In this document: positions 1 to 6,171 of the stretch, one piece after another
Numbering within the stretch: the first letter of the stretch is position 1
How the letters are laid out: every line of letters begins with the position of its first letter
NCBI GenBank assembly: GCA_012514445.1
Contig: JAAZAI010000543.1
Location: forward strand, 1 to 6,674
Length of the DNA: 6,674 nt
Direction of reading: 5' to 3'
DNA from: Lentisphaerota bacterium
GTDB taxonomy: Bacteria > Verrucomicrobiota > Kiritimatiellia > RFP12 > UBA3636
Position numbers and translations under genes: made by a program
The notes under the pieces: model-generated
Told to the model about the DNA's origin: nothing
What the model saw: only the letters and a program-made list of their open reading frames with translations
The model's database searches: none

Positions 1-52
1 TAAATTGATCAGTGTTCTCACGGAAATGTTCCAGAAATGAAGCCCCAACAAT

Positions 53-101
53 GCGGTGGAGGCGACGGAATACCGCCGCCTCACCGCTGATGGGGCGGTG
101 A
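53..101. repeat. Two mutually exclusive hairpins sharing one arm
   Basis: GCGGTG (53-58) plus AGGCG (60-64) can pair with the complementary arm at 77-87, giving an 11-bp stem with G59 bulged. The end of that same arm, TCACCGC at 81-87, can instead pair perfectly with GCGGTGA at 95-101 across a 7-base loop. The two pairings compete for 81-87, as in an attenuator or a decayed palindromic repeat. No T-tract follows either stem, no leader ORF is evident, and no gene starts close by, so a regulatory role is only a possibility. Confidence 0.4.
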
Positions 102-102
102 A

Positions 103-138
103 ATCGCTATCGATGTCGTGATCGAGATCGGTGTCGCA
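103..138. repeat. Degenerate hexanucleotide tandem repeat, (A/G)TCGNN x6
   Basis: Six consecutive 6-base units can be read: ATCGCT, ATCGAT, GTCGTG, ATCGAG, ATCGGT and GTCGCA. Every unit has TCG at positions 2-4, and positions 5-6 vary freely. On the other strand this reads as repeated NNCGAY units. The strict 6-base phase in non-coding DNA is unlikely by chance, but the units are too diverged for a young microsatellite. It sits between the competing hairpins and the 9-bp inverted repeat. Similar CGAT-type hexamer tracts occur between genes in some environmental bacteria (from memory). Function unknown. Confidence 0.6.
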
Positions 139-166
139 AGGCCGTCCCGAAGGTTTTACCCTCTTT

Positions 167-190
167 TTGCGGGCAGGCCCTTGCCCGCAA
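167..190. repeat. Perfect 9-bp inverted repeat with 6-base loop
   Basis: TTGCGGGCA (167-175) and TGCCCGCAA (182-190) are perfect reverse complements around the loop GGCCCT. A run of five T (164-168) comes before the stem on the plus strand, with no T-run after it. On the minus strand the stem is followed by A residues. It therefore lacks the layout of an intrinsic terminator in either direction. It could be a protein-binding palindrome or a dispersed palindromic element of the REP kind. Only one copy is present in the window. Confidence 0.55.
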
Positions 191-203
191 GCGAGCCTGC
201 TGA

Positions 204-318
204 TGGCGGCGGCCTCGCCATGCGCAACGCCCCCGGCGGAGAGCCCCGCCGCATCTCGCCGCTCGCGACGAGCCCAGGGCGGTGTTCCGCCCGCGTGCTC
301 CGCGACCCCGGCAACGGG
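204..318. repeat. Cluster of short GC-rich hairpins
   Basis: Four consecutive perfect short stems can be read: TGGCG/CGCCA (204-208 with 216-220), CGGCGG/CCGCCG (234-239 with 246-251), GGGCGG/CCGCCC around TGTT (277-282 with 287-292), and CCCG/CGGG around a GCAA tetraloop of GNRA type (307-310 with 315-318). High GC content makes chance stems common, so each is weak alone. Four in 115 bases, in a stretch without a gene, could mean a structured RNA or a degenerate repeat region. No family recognised. Confidence 0.3.
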
Positions 319-345
319 ACCGCGGGCTCTCAATTTGACCAGCGA

Positions 346-374
346 TTGACTGAAACGTCGGAAAAGAGTACTCT
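346..374 (+). promoter_or_regulatory. Candidate sigma70-type promoter for grpE-dnaJ-rsmE
   Basis: TTGACT (346-351, five of six consensus bases) is followed after exactly 17 bases by TACTCT (369-374, four of six). This predicts transcription starting near 380-382 and a leader of roughly 50 bases before the preferred grpE start at 434. A second TTGACC at 335-340 has no suitable -10 partner. No heat-shock sigma32-like promoter is evident nearby. Confidence 0.45.
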
Positions 375-389
375 ATTAGGTCATTTTCC
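360..389. promoter_or_regulatory. Nested palindromes over the grpE -10 region, possible operator
   Basis: AGAGTACTCT (365-374) is a perfect 10-bp palindrome whose right half includes the proposed -10 box. Around it, GGAAAA (360-365) and TTTTCC (384-389) form an outer inverted repeat spanning the predicted transcription start. A repressor bound here would block the promoter, which would suit a chaperone operon. This is not the CIRCE/HrcA operator (TTAGCACTC-N9-GAGTGCTAA), and I know of no regulator with this site. Assignment as an operator is inference. Confidence 0.25.
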
Positions 390-418
390 CATAGCGCCAG
401 GCGGCGAACATGAACTAC

Positions 419-424
419 AGGAGA
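419..424 (+). promoter_or_regulatory. Shine-Dalgarno site deciding the grpE start
   Basis: AGGAGA lies 9 bases before the ATG at 434. This matches the pattern of other genes here: dnaJ has GGAGG with 7 bases, dapB GAGGA with 9, rhaA AGGAG with 7. The in-frame ATG at 410 has only AGGCGG (399-404), 5 bases away. The site favours 434 but does not exclude 410. Confidence 0.5.
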
Positions 425-433
425 TTTTTTGGA

Positions 434-1126
434 ATGAAGCACAAAGACAACCACAAGCACGGGCATCCGGAGACCGCCGATTCCGAGGTGGATCTCGCCG
501 GCGCTCCCGTCGAGGGAACCCCTCCCGAGGCCGCGACGCCTGCCGATGAGAAGTCCGCGGCTTCCGGCGGAGAGGAAACCGCAAAGCAGCAAGCGTCGCC
601 GAACGCTTCCCATCCCTCCGAGGAGGAGGCGAAGCTCCGCGACCGGCTGCTGCGCCTCCAGGCCGATTTCGACAACTATCGCAAGCGCGTCGCCCGCGAC
701 CACGTGGACATGGTCAAGCGCGCCAACGAGGACCTCGTCGAGTCCCTCCTGCCCGTGCTCGACCACTTCGGCCATGCCGAGGCCAGCATGGAAAAGGACG
801 CCCGCGGCGACATCGCCGCGTACCTCGAGGGCTTCCGCCTTGTTCGCAACGAGCTCGTCCGCGTCCTGGAGTCCTTCGGCGTCAAGCCGATCGAGGCGCT
901 TGGCCGCGCCTTCGACCCGAGCCAGCACGACGCCCTCTCCCTCATGCCTTCGGAGACGGCCGAGCCTGGAACCGTGCTTTTCGAAACCCGCAAGGGCTAC
1001 ACGTTGAACGGCCGCGTGCTCCGCCCCGCCCAGGTGATCGTCGTCGCGGATCCGCAAGAGGAGGCCGCGGCAGAGCCCGCGCCCACAGAGACCGAGCCGG
1101 CCGACGCGGCGGGGACGGAGGCGTAG
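434..1126 (+). CDS. grpE: GrpE, nucleotide exchange factor for DnaK
   Basis: GrpE is the cytoplasmic co-chaperone that releases ADP from DnaK and so resets the DnaK-DnaJ cycle. From the ATG at 434 the protein is 230 aa (238 from 410), slightly longer than E. coli GrpE (about 197). Its first ~60 residues are a charged, disordered-looking tail starting with four histidines in 11 residues. A coiled-coil helix follows (EEEAKLRDRLLRLQADFDNYRKR, here split as EEEAKLRDRL then LRLQADFDNYRKR, residues 63-85). The C-terminal beta domain carries the family signature FDPSQHDALSLMPSE, then GTV, KGY and LNGRVLRPAQV (residues 160-201). The last ~25 residues are an acidic Ala/Glu/Pro tail. It ends 2 bases before dnaJ, so the two are surely cotranscribed and probably translationally coupled. 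Identity is secure; the start is less so. Confidence 0.96.
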   Translation: MKHKDNHKHGHPETADSEVDLAGAPVEGTPPEAATPADEKSAASGGEETAKQQASPNASHPSEEEAKLRDRLLRLQADFDNYRKRVARDHVDMVKRANEDLVESLLPVLDHFGHAEASMEKDARGDIAAYLEGFRLVRNELVRVLESFGVKPIEALGRAFDPSQHDALSLMPSETAEPGTVLFETRKGYTLNGRVLRPAQVIVVADPQEEAAAEPAPTETEPADAAGTEA

Positions 1127-1128
1127 CC

Positions 1129-2334
<1,206 letters not shown>

Positions 2335-2365
2335 GCGCCCGCCGTCTCCTGTCCGTCAACTTGCC

Positions 2366-3112
2366 ATGCACACCGCGATCGCCGCGACCGAGAATCTGCT
2401 GGGCGAAGACGCCTTCACTCTGGGCGAGGCGGAGTCCCGCCATCTGGCCTCCGTGCTGCGCGTCGCCCCCGGCGATGCGCTGACGATTCTCGACGGCCGG
2501 GGCCGTCGCCGGGAAGCGATCGTCGACTCGGTCGGGAAGCGCGGCGTGACGTGCCAGCCGCATGGCGGGGTGGAGACCCTGCCTCGGCCGGTGGTGCCCA
2601 TCACGCTCTTCCAGTGCGTGGCGAAGCAGAACCGGATGGACTGGCTTGTCGAGAAGGCCGCGGAGCTCGGCGTGGCGCGCCTCGTGCCGATCGTGTCCGC
2701 GCGCGCCGTGGCTCGTCCGGCCTCTGGCGAAAAGTCGGATCGCTGGCAGCGGATCGCGGAGTCGGCGCTCCGGCAGTCCGGCTCCGGCTGGATCATGCAG
2801 GTCGATGCGCCGCTCGACTGGGCGGGCGCTCTGCGGTCGATGCAGGCTTTTGAAGGGCGTCTGCTCGTCGGCGCGCTGACGGGCGAGACCCGGGAGGCCG
2901 GCGCGCTTCTGCTGGATTGGCGGGCAGCGGGTTTCACCGGCTCGGTCGGCTGGCTGATCGGCCCCGAGGGCGACTTTGCGCCGGATGAGCTGGATTCGGC
3001 CATCCGCGAGGCGAACGCGACCCCGGTGTCGTTCGGGGCGCAGGTGCTGCGCGTCGAAACCGCCGCGCTGTTCGCGGTCGCCGCCACGTCCGCCATTCTC
3101 GGCGCGCGCTGA
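2366..3112 (+). CDS. rsmE: RsmE, 16S rRNA m3U1498 methyltransferase
   Basis: RsmE methylates N3 of U1498 in 16S rRNA using S-adenosylmethionine; it belongs to the SPOUT superfamily with a C-terminal trefoil knot. The 248-aa length matches the family. Visible motifs are the N-terminal PUA-like segment ESRHLASVLRVAPGD (23-37), KQNRMDWLVEKAAELGV (87-103), RIAESALRQSG (129-139), the SAM-binding IGPEGDF (198-204) and VLRVETAAL (227-235). In the last block the commonly seen G-x-R-[IV]-L-R has Gln226 in place of the Arg. The start is the first ATG after dnaJ, 31 bases downstream; no good Shine-Dalgarno site precedes it and no in-frame upstream start exists in the gap, so it may depend on readthrough from dnaJ. 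An rsmE gene after dnaJ also occurs in other bacteria, for instance Bacillus (with prmA between). Confidence 0.95.
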   Translation: MHTAIAATENLLGEDAFTLGEAESRHLASVLRVAPGDALTILDGRGRRREAIVDSVGKRGVTCQPHGGVETLPRPVVPITLFQCVAKQNRMDWLVEKAAELGVARLVPIVSARAVARPASGEKSDRWQRIAESALRQSGSGWIMQVDAPLDWAGALRSMQAFEGRLLVGALTGETREAGALLLDWRAAGFTGSVGWLIGPEGDFAPDELDSAIREANATPVSFGAQVLRVETAALFAVAATSAILGAR

Positions 3113-3121
3113 GATCGATGG

Positions 3122-4147
3122 CTAGATCAGGCTGTGGCGCGCCTTGGCGGAAAGGAGGAGGGCCGCGAGAACCGCGGCGGCGCCCCAGGCCAGGAACGGG
3201 CGGTAGTGCTCTTCGAAGCGGAGGTACACCGACTGCTCGATCTCGGTCTTCTGGAGCTGGTCGATCGTCTTGAGCGCCGTCTCCAGCGCGTCCCGGGTGC
3301 GGACGTTGTAGTACTCGCCCCCCGTCGCCGCGGCGATGCGCTTCAAGGCCGCCTCGTCCATGCTCACGTTCATCATGCCGATGACTTCGCGCCCGAACAT
3401 GTCCCGCCCCAGAGCCTCCGCGAGGCCCGTCGAGCCGACGCCGATCGTGTAGACCTTCACGCCCTGCTGCTTGGCCAGCGCCGTGGCCTGCTCGGGCGTG
3501 ACGATGCCGGCGTTGCTCTCGCCGTCGCTCAGGAGGATGACGATCCGGGACTGGACGTTCGTCGCGGAAGCCAGGCGCGCGCACGCCATCGCCAGACCGT
3601 CGCCGATCGCCGTCGCCGTCTCGAGCTGGTCCGCGGCGTTCACGGCGACTTCGGTCTTCGAGAGCACGTGCAGGAGCGCGGCGTGGTCGAGCGTCAGCGG
3701 GCATCGCGTGGTGGCGTAGCCGCCGAAGGCCACGAGCCCGATCAGGTCGTCGGGCCGGCGCTTGACGAAGTCGGCGAAGGTCTCCTTCACGACGTCCAGC
3801 CGCGTCCTTCGCTCCGCCGGCGGCGCGCCCCGGCGGGAGAAGTCGAGCGCCAGCATCGAACCGGAGACGTCCACCGTCATCTCGATCGCGATGGCCTCCG
3901 TGGTCTTCCGGGACTTCGAGAGCTCGGTGCGCGGCCGCGCGGCGGCGAAGATCAGCGCGGCGAGGCCGGCGAGCATGAGATAGGGCGGGAGGACGCCGAG
4001 GCGCTGCCGCCAGGTGACGACGCGGGGCACGAGGGCGAGGCCTGGGAACGGCGACGCCTGCCGCCGGGCGCGGCGCAGGAGCCGCCAGGCGGCGAAGCCC
4101 CAGGGGATGAAGAGCAGCAGCGCGAGCGGCGTGGCGAACGCGATCAT
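3122..4147 (-). CDS. BatA-like von Willebrand factor A membrane protein
   Basis: This 341-aa protein has the BatA/YfbK-type architecture of the Bat (aerotolerance) systems. Two hydrophobic segments lie near the N-terminus (about 1-20 and 53-70), then a VWA domain (about 85-290), then a C-terminal membrane helix (about 317-333). The metal-ion-dependent adhesion site looks complete: DVSGS at 93-97, the TAIGDG threonine at 179, and the LLSDGE aspartate at 208. VWA domains of this kind bind partners through a divalent cation, and Bat proteins are thought to act in envelope stress or protein quality control; the exact role is unknown. Its ATG overlaps the stop of the upstream BatD-like gene by 4 bases (ATGA), implying translational coupling. 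The frame stays open about 315 codons further upstream, but that is shadow sequence. Its stop lies 9 bases from the convergent rsmE stop. Confidence 0.9.
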   Translation of the reverse strand: MIAFATPLALLLFIPWGFAAWRLLRRARRQASPFPGLALVPRVVTWRQRLGVLPPYLMLAGLAALIFAAARPRTELSKSRKTTEAIAIEMTVDVSGSMLALDFSRRGAPPAERRTRLDVVKETFADFVKRRPDDLIGLVAFGGYATTRCPLTLDHAALLHVLSKTEVAVNAADQLETATAIGDGLAMACARLASATNVQSRIVILLSDGESNAGIVTPEQATALAKQQGVKVYTIGVGSTGLAEALGRDMFGREVIGMMNVSMDEAALKRIAAATGGEYYNVRTRDALETALKTIDQLQKTEIEQSVYLRFEEHYRPFLAWGAAAVLAALLLSAKARHSLI

Positions 4148-5175
4148 GGCGCCACCTCCTTCGCCTGGGCTGTCGCCTCGGCCGCCTCGGCTTCGCCTTC
4201 GAGATACGCCTTCGCCTTGGTCGTCGCCTCGGCGGCCATGCCGACCGTGGCCATGACGCCGGCGAACTTGACGAGGTCCGCCGCGGTGAGGAAAGCCTTC
4301 AGGCCCAGGACGGCCTCCGCGCGGAATCCCGGGTGGGCGGCGGCGGCGGTCAGAAATTCCTCGGTCGTCTGCTCCGGGGCGCGGATGCCATGGCGCCGTT
4401 CGATGTAGCGGCGCACGACGAGGGTCAGTTCGATGTAGAAGTCCTTGAAGAGGCCTTGTTCGGGCAGGCCGCGGTCGAGGAGCATCGCCAGTTCGCGCAA
4501 CGCGCGCTCGCGCGGCGTCATGCGCCGGATCTTGCGGGCGAAGGCGATGCGCGAGCCCAGCGCCCAGAGCAGCGCGGCGGCCAGCACCGCCCCGAGCGCG
4601 ATCAGCGCGATCCGGCCGATGCCGCGCAGCGAGGGCCGGATGTAGCGCGGCTCGAGCGCCGTTTCGACCGTCGCGGGAGCGGTCTCCTGGGCGGTTGCAG
4701 CCGGGATGGCGATCATCTCCGTCGCGAACCAGGATTCGCGCGGCGGGTGCGAGGAGGCGTCCTTCACGCGCACCGCGAACGGGCGGATGCGATGGCGCGC
4801 GGCGCCGGGCACGGGACGCAGGTTGAAGTGGTGCGCCCTGCGCGTCGCGGCGCCGGCCTGGGCGGACTCCGCCACGTAGGAGCCTTCGAGCGCGAAGCCC
4901 TCGAAACGGCCGGGCAGATCGTCCGGCAGCGTGACGGCGACGCTGTCGGGGTGGGCCAGTTCGACGACCACCTCGGTGTTCTTCGCCGGGTCGGCGGCGG
5001 GCGGATCGATTCGGACGTTCACTTCCACGGCGTCCTGTTTGAAGACGCGGACGAGCGGTTCGGCCGGGCAGACCGCCGCCCCGGCGAGCCACGCGAACGA
5101 GCAGACGGCCCGCAGCGTGGCGCCGAGGGAACGGAGGGGGCGGTTATGGGTGGAGTCGAACTTCTTGAACTTCAT
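4144..5175 (-). CDS. BatD/DUF4381-like single-pass membrane protein
   Basis: This is a 343-aa protein of the kind found beside VWA/BatA genes. Residues 1-38 look like a signal peptide: basic n-region, hydrophobic 23-36, likely cleavage after CPA. Residues ~40-180 form a beta-rich domain predicted to face the periplasm, with BatD-like segments such as AVEVNVRIDPP and SVAVTLPDDLPG. A membrane helix lies at ~189-207, followed by basic residues (RKIRR). The C-terminal, presumably cytoplasmic, helical region has DUF4381-like features: RERALRELAMLLDRGL (222-237), RRYIERRHGIRAPEQTTEEF (255-274) and FLTAADLVKFA (295-305). The last ~30 residues are Ala/Glu-rich. No Shine-Dalgarno site precedes the ATG at 5175, and the predicted promoter starts transcription only a few bases before it. 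It likely partners the VWA protein. Family assignment is from memory of motifs; function is unproven. Confidence 0.75.
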   Translation of the reverse strand: MKFKKFDSTHNRPLRSLGATLRAVCSFAWLAGAAVCPAEPLVRVFKQDAVEVNVRIDPPAADPAKNTEVVVELAHPDSVAVTLPDDLPGRFEGFALEGSYVAESAQAGAATRRAHHFNLRPVPGAARHRIRPFAVRVKDASSHPPRESWFATEMIAIPAATAQETAPATVETALEPRYIRPSLRGIGRIALIALGAVLAAALLWALGSRIAFARKIRRMTPRERALRELAMLLDRGLPEQGLFKDFYIELTLVVRRYIERRHGIRAPEQTTEEFLTAAAAHPGFRAEAVLGLKAFLTAADLVKFAGVMATVGMAAEATTKAKAYLEGEAEAAEATAQAKEVAP

Positions 5176-5184
5176 CGCGCCATG

Positions 5185-5213
5185 ATTTTATGCGATGCCG
5201 CGCTTCGCGTAAA
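5185..5213 (-). promoter_or_regulatory. Candidate promoter of the BatD-like/VWA operon
   Basis: Read on the minus strand, TTTACG (5213-5208, four of six consensus bases) and TAAAAT (5190-5185, five of six) are separated by exactly 17 bases. Transcription would start near 5178-5179, only about 3-4 bases before the ATG at 5175. A nearly leaderless transcript would agree with the lack of a Shine-Dalgarno site there. Confidence 0.45.
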
Positions 5214-5229
5214 TCCCCGACGGATTCGC

Positions 5230-5258
5230 TTGCCGCCCGTGGCGCATGCGTGTACAAT
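5230..5258 (+). promoter_or_regulatory. Candidate dapB promoter
   Basis: TTGCCG (5230-5235, four of six consensus bases) and TACAAT (5253-5258, five of six) are separated by 17 bases, predicting a start near 5264-5266 and a leader of about 30 bases. That is too short for a lysine riboswitch. An 8-bp palindrome CGCATGCG (5243-5250) lies in the spacer and could be a regulator site, though such short palindromes are common in GC-rich DNA. The -35 box is back to back with that of the minus-strand operon, 16 bases apart. Confidence 0.55.
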
Positions 5259-5296
5259 GTCATCCATTTACTGAAGCGAAAAGAGGAACTCGCAAC

Positions 5297-6097
5297 ATGA
5301 TCTCCATCGCCATCATGGGCGCGTGCGGCCGCATGGGCTCGGCGCTCGTCCAGGCCGTCAAGAACTTCCCCAATCTCAAGCTCGCGGCGGCCGTCGAGCA
5401 GCCGGGTCATCCGATGGTCGGCATCGATTCCGGAACGGTTGCGGGGTGCCCGCCCACCGGCGTGCCGGTGACGGACGATCCAGAGGCGGCCGTGGCCGCG
5501 GCGGACGTCGTGATCGATTTCACGTTCCACACGGTGGTTCCCGCCGTGGCGGAGTGCGTACGCCGCCACCGCAAGGCCTACGTGCTCGGCACGACGGGGC
5601 TCACGCCCGACGAGCTGGCCAGCGTCGAGGCCGCCGCGCAGGTCGTCCCCGTGCTGATGGCGCCCAACATGAGCCTTGGCGTCAACCTCCTCCTCAACCT
5701 TGTCAAGCAGGCTGCCGCCGTCCTCGATTCCGGCTACGACGCCGAGATCGTCGAGATGCACCACCGGCACAAGAAGGACGCTCCCTCCGGCACGGCGATC
5801 GCGCTCGCGAAAGCCGTCGCGGCCGGCCGCGGCGTGGACTTCGACGCCGTGGCGTGCTACGGCCGGGAGGGGATCACCGGCGAGCGCGCCCCCGAGACGA
5901 TCGCCATCCACGCCGTGCGCGGCGGCGACGTCGTGGGCGATCACGTGGTGATGTTCGCGGCGGATGGCGAACGCGTGGAACTCGTGCACAAGGCGACCGG
6001 ACGTGGCGGCCTCGCCGCCGGCGCGCTGCGCGCGGCCGAATGGCTCGCGACGCAGCGCCCGGGCTTCCACGCCCTGCGCGACATGCTGGGACTCTGA
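5297..6097 (+). CDS. dapB: DapB, 4-hydroxy-tetrahydrodipicolinate reductase
   Basis: DapB reduces 4-hydroxy-tetrahydrodipicolinate with NAD(P)H in the cytoplasm, the second committed step toward diaminopimelate and lysine. The 266-aa length matches the family (273 in E. coli). The N-terminal Rossmann fold has GACGRMG at 8-14, with Glu34 at the position that contacts the cofactor ribose. GTTG lies at 98-101. The family signature EIVEMHHRHKKDAPSGTA (150-167) contains the expected catalytic His155 and Lys159, counterparts of E. coli His159 and Lys163. I chose ATG 5297 because GAGGA (5283-5287) lies 9 bases upstream and the protein then begins directly with the first beta strand. An in-frame ATG at 5246 lies upstream of the predicted -10 box and is rejected. 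It is divergent from the BatD-like gene; dapA is not in the window. Confidence 0.97.
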   Translation: MISIAIMGACGRMGSALVQAVKNFPNLKLAAAVEQPGHPMVGIDSGTVAGCPPTGVPVTDDPEAAVAAADVVIDFTFHTVVPAVAECVRRHRKAYVLGTTGLTPDELASVEAAAQVVPVLMAPNMSLGVNLLLNLVKQAAAVLDSGYDAEIVEMHHRHKKDAPSGTAIALAKAVAAGRGVDFDAVACYGREGITGERAPETIAIHAVRGGDVVGDHVVMFAADGERVELVHKATGRGGLAAGALRAAEWLATQRPGFHALRDMLGL

Positions 6098-6171
6098 TTC
6101 GATTTTTTTCCATGCGCGGCCTGGCCGGAGCGCGGCGCCGCCACCTCACCAAACACATCAGGAGCAAGACG
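6098..6171 (+). promoter_or_regulatory. dapB-rhaA gap with T-run, palindrome and rhaA ribosome site
   Basis: This 74-base gap starts with seven T (6103-6109) just after the dapB stop, but no strong stem precedes it, so it is not a convincing intrinsic terminator. A 10-bp palindrome GCGGCGCCGC (6132-6141) lies before the rhaA ribosome site AGGAG (6160-6164) and might be an operator. No credible -35/-10 pair was found, so rhaA is either cotranscribed with dapB or uses a promoter type I cannot recognise. Confidence 0.35.

Larger units (their letters stand above)
1..345. other. Intergenic region upstream of grpE, no gene recognised
   Basis: I see no convincing protein-coding gene here. Open frames exist on both strands, but their translations are arginine-, alanine- and proline-rich low-complexity sequence, match no family I know, and overlap grpE. 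The first 60 bases are clearly less GC-rich (26 of 60 are G or C) than the rest, which becomes very GC-rich from about 180 to 330. The region holds several inverted repeats and a hexamer repeat, listed separately. No hairpin is followed by a T-tract on either strand, so none is a clear intrinsic terminator. The upstream neighbour lies outside the window. A structured RNA is possible but I cannot assign one. Confidence 0.6.

Noticed and set aside
300..433. CIRCE (HrcA) operator before grpE
   Set aside because: No TTAGCACTC-N9-GAGTGCTAA sequence or close variant was found; the only palindrome is AGAGTACTCT.
118..549. Plus-strand open frames at 118-549 and 131-349
   Set aside because: They run through the hairpin block and the grpE promoter, one overlaps grpE in another frame, and neither has family-like sequence.
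107..1057. Minus-strand open frame (316 codons) opposite grpE and its upstream region
   Set aside because: Antisense shadow of grpE; the part beyond grpE is arginine- and glycine-rich without recognisable motifs.
4148..5092. Upstream extension of the VWA reading frame to 5092
   Set aside because: The extension overlaps the BatD-like gene in another frame and reads as low-complexity Arg/Gly sequence. The start at 4147 gives a complete BatA-like N-terminal membrane segment and an ATGA overlap.
3134..5274. Plus-strand open frames 3134-4408 and 4333-5274
   Set aside because: They are antisense to the VWA and BatD-like genes, rich in Arg/Gly/Ala and without domain motifs.
5246..5296. Earlier dapB start at ATG 5246
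   Set aside because: It lies upstream of the likely -10 box, lacks a ribosome site, and would add 17 residues before the conserved first strand.
6095..6141. Intrinsic terminator after dapB
   Set aside because: A seven-T run is present at 6103-6109, but no stable stem lies directly before it; the GC-rich palindrome comes after the T-run.
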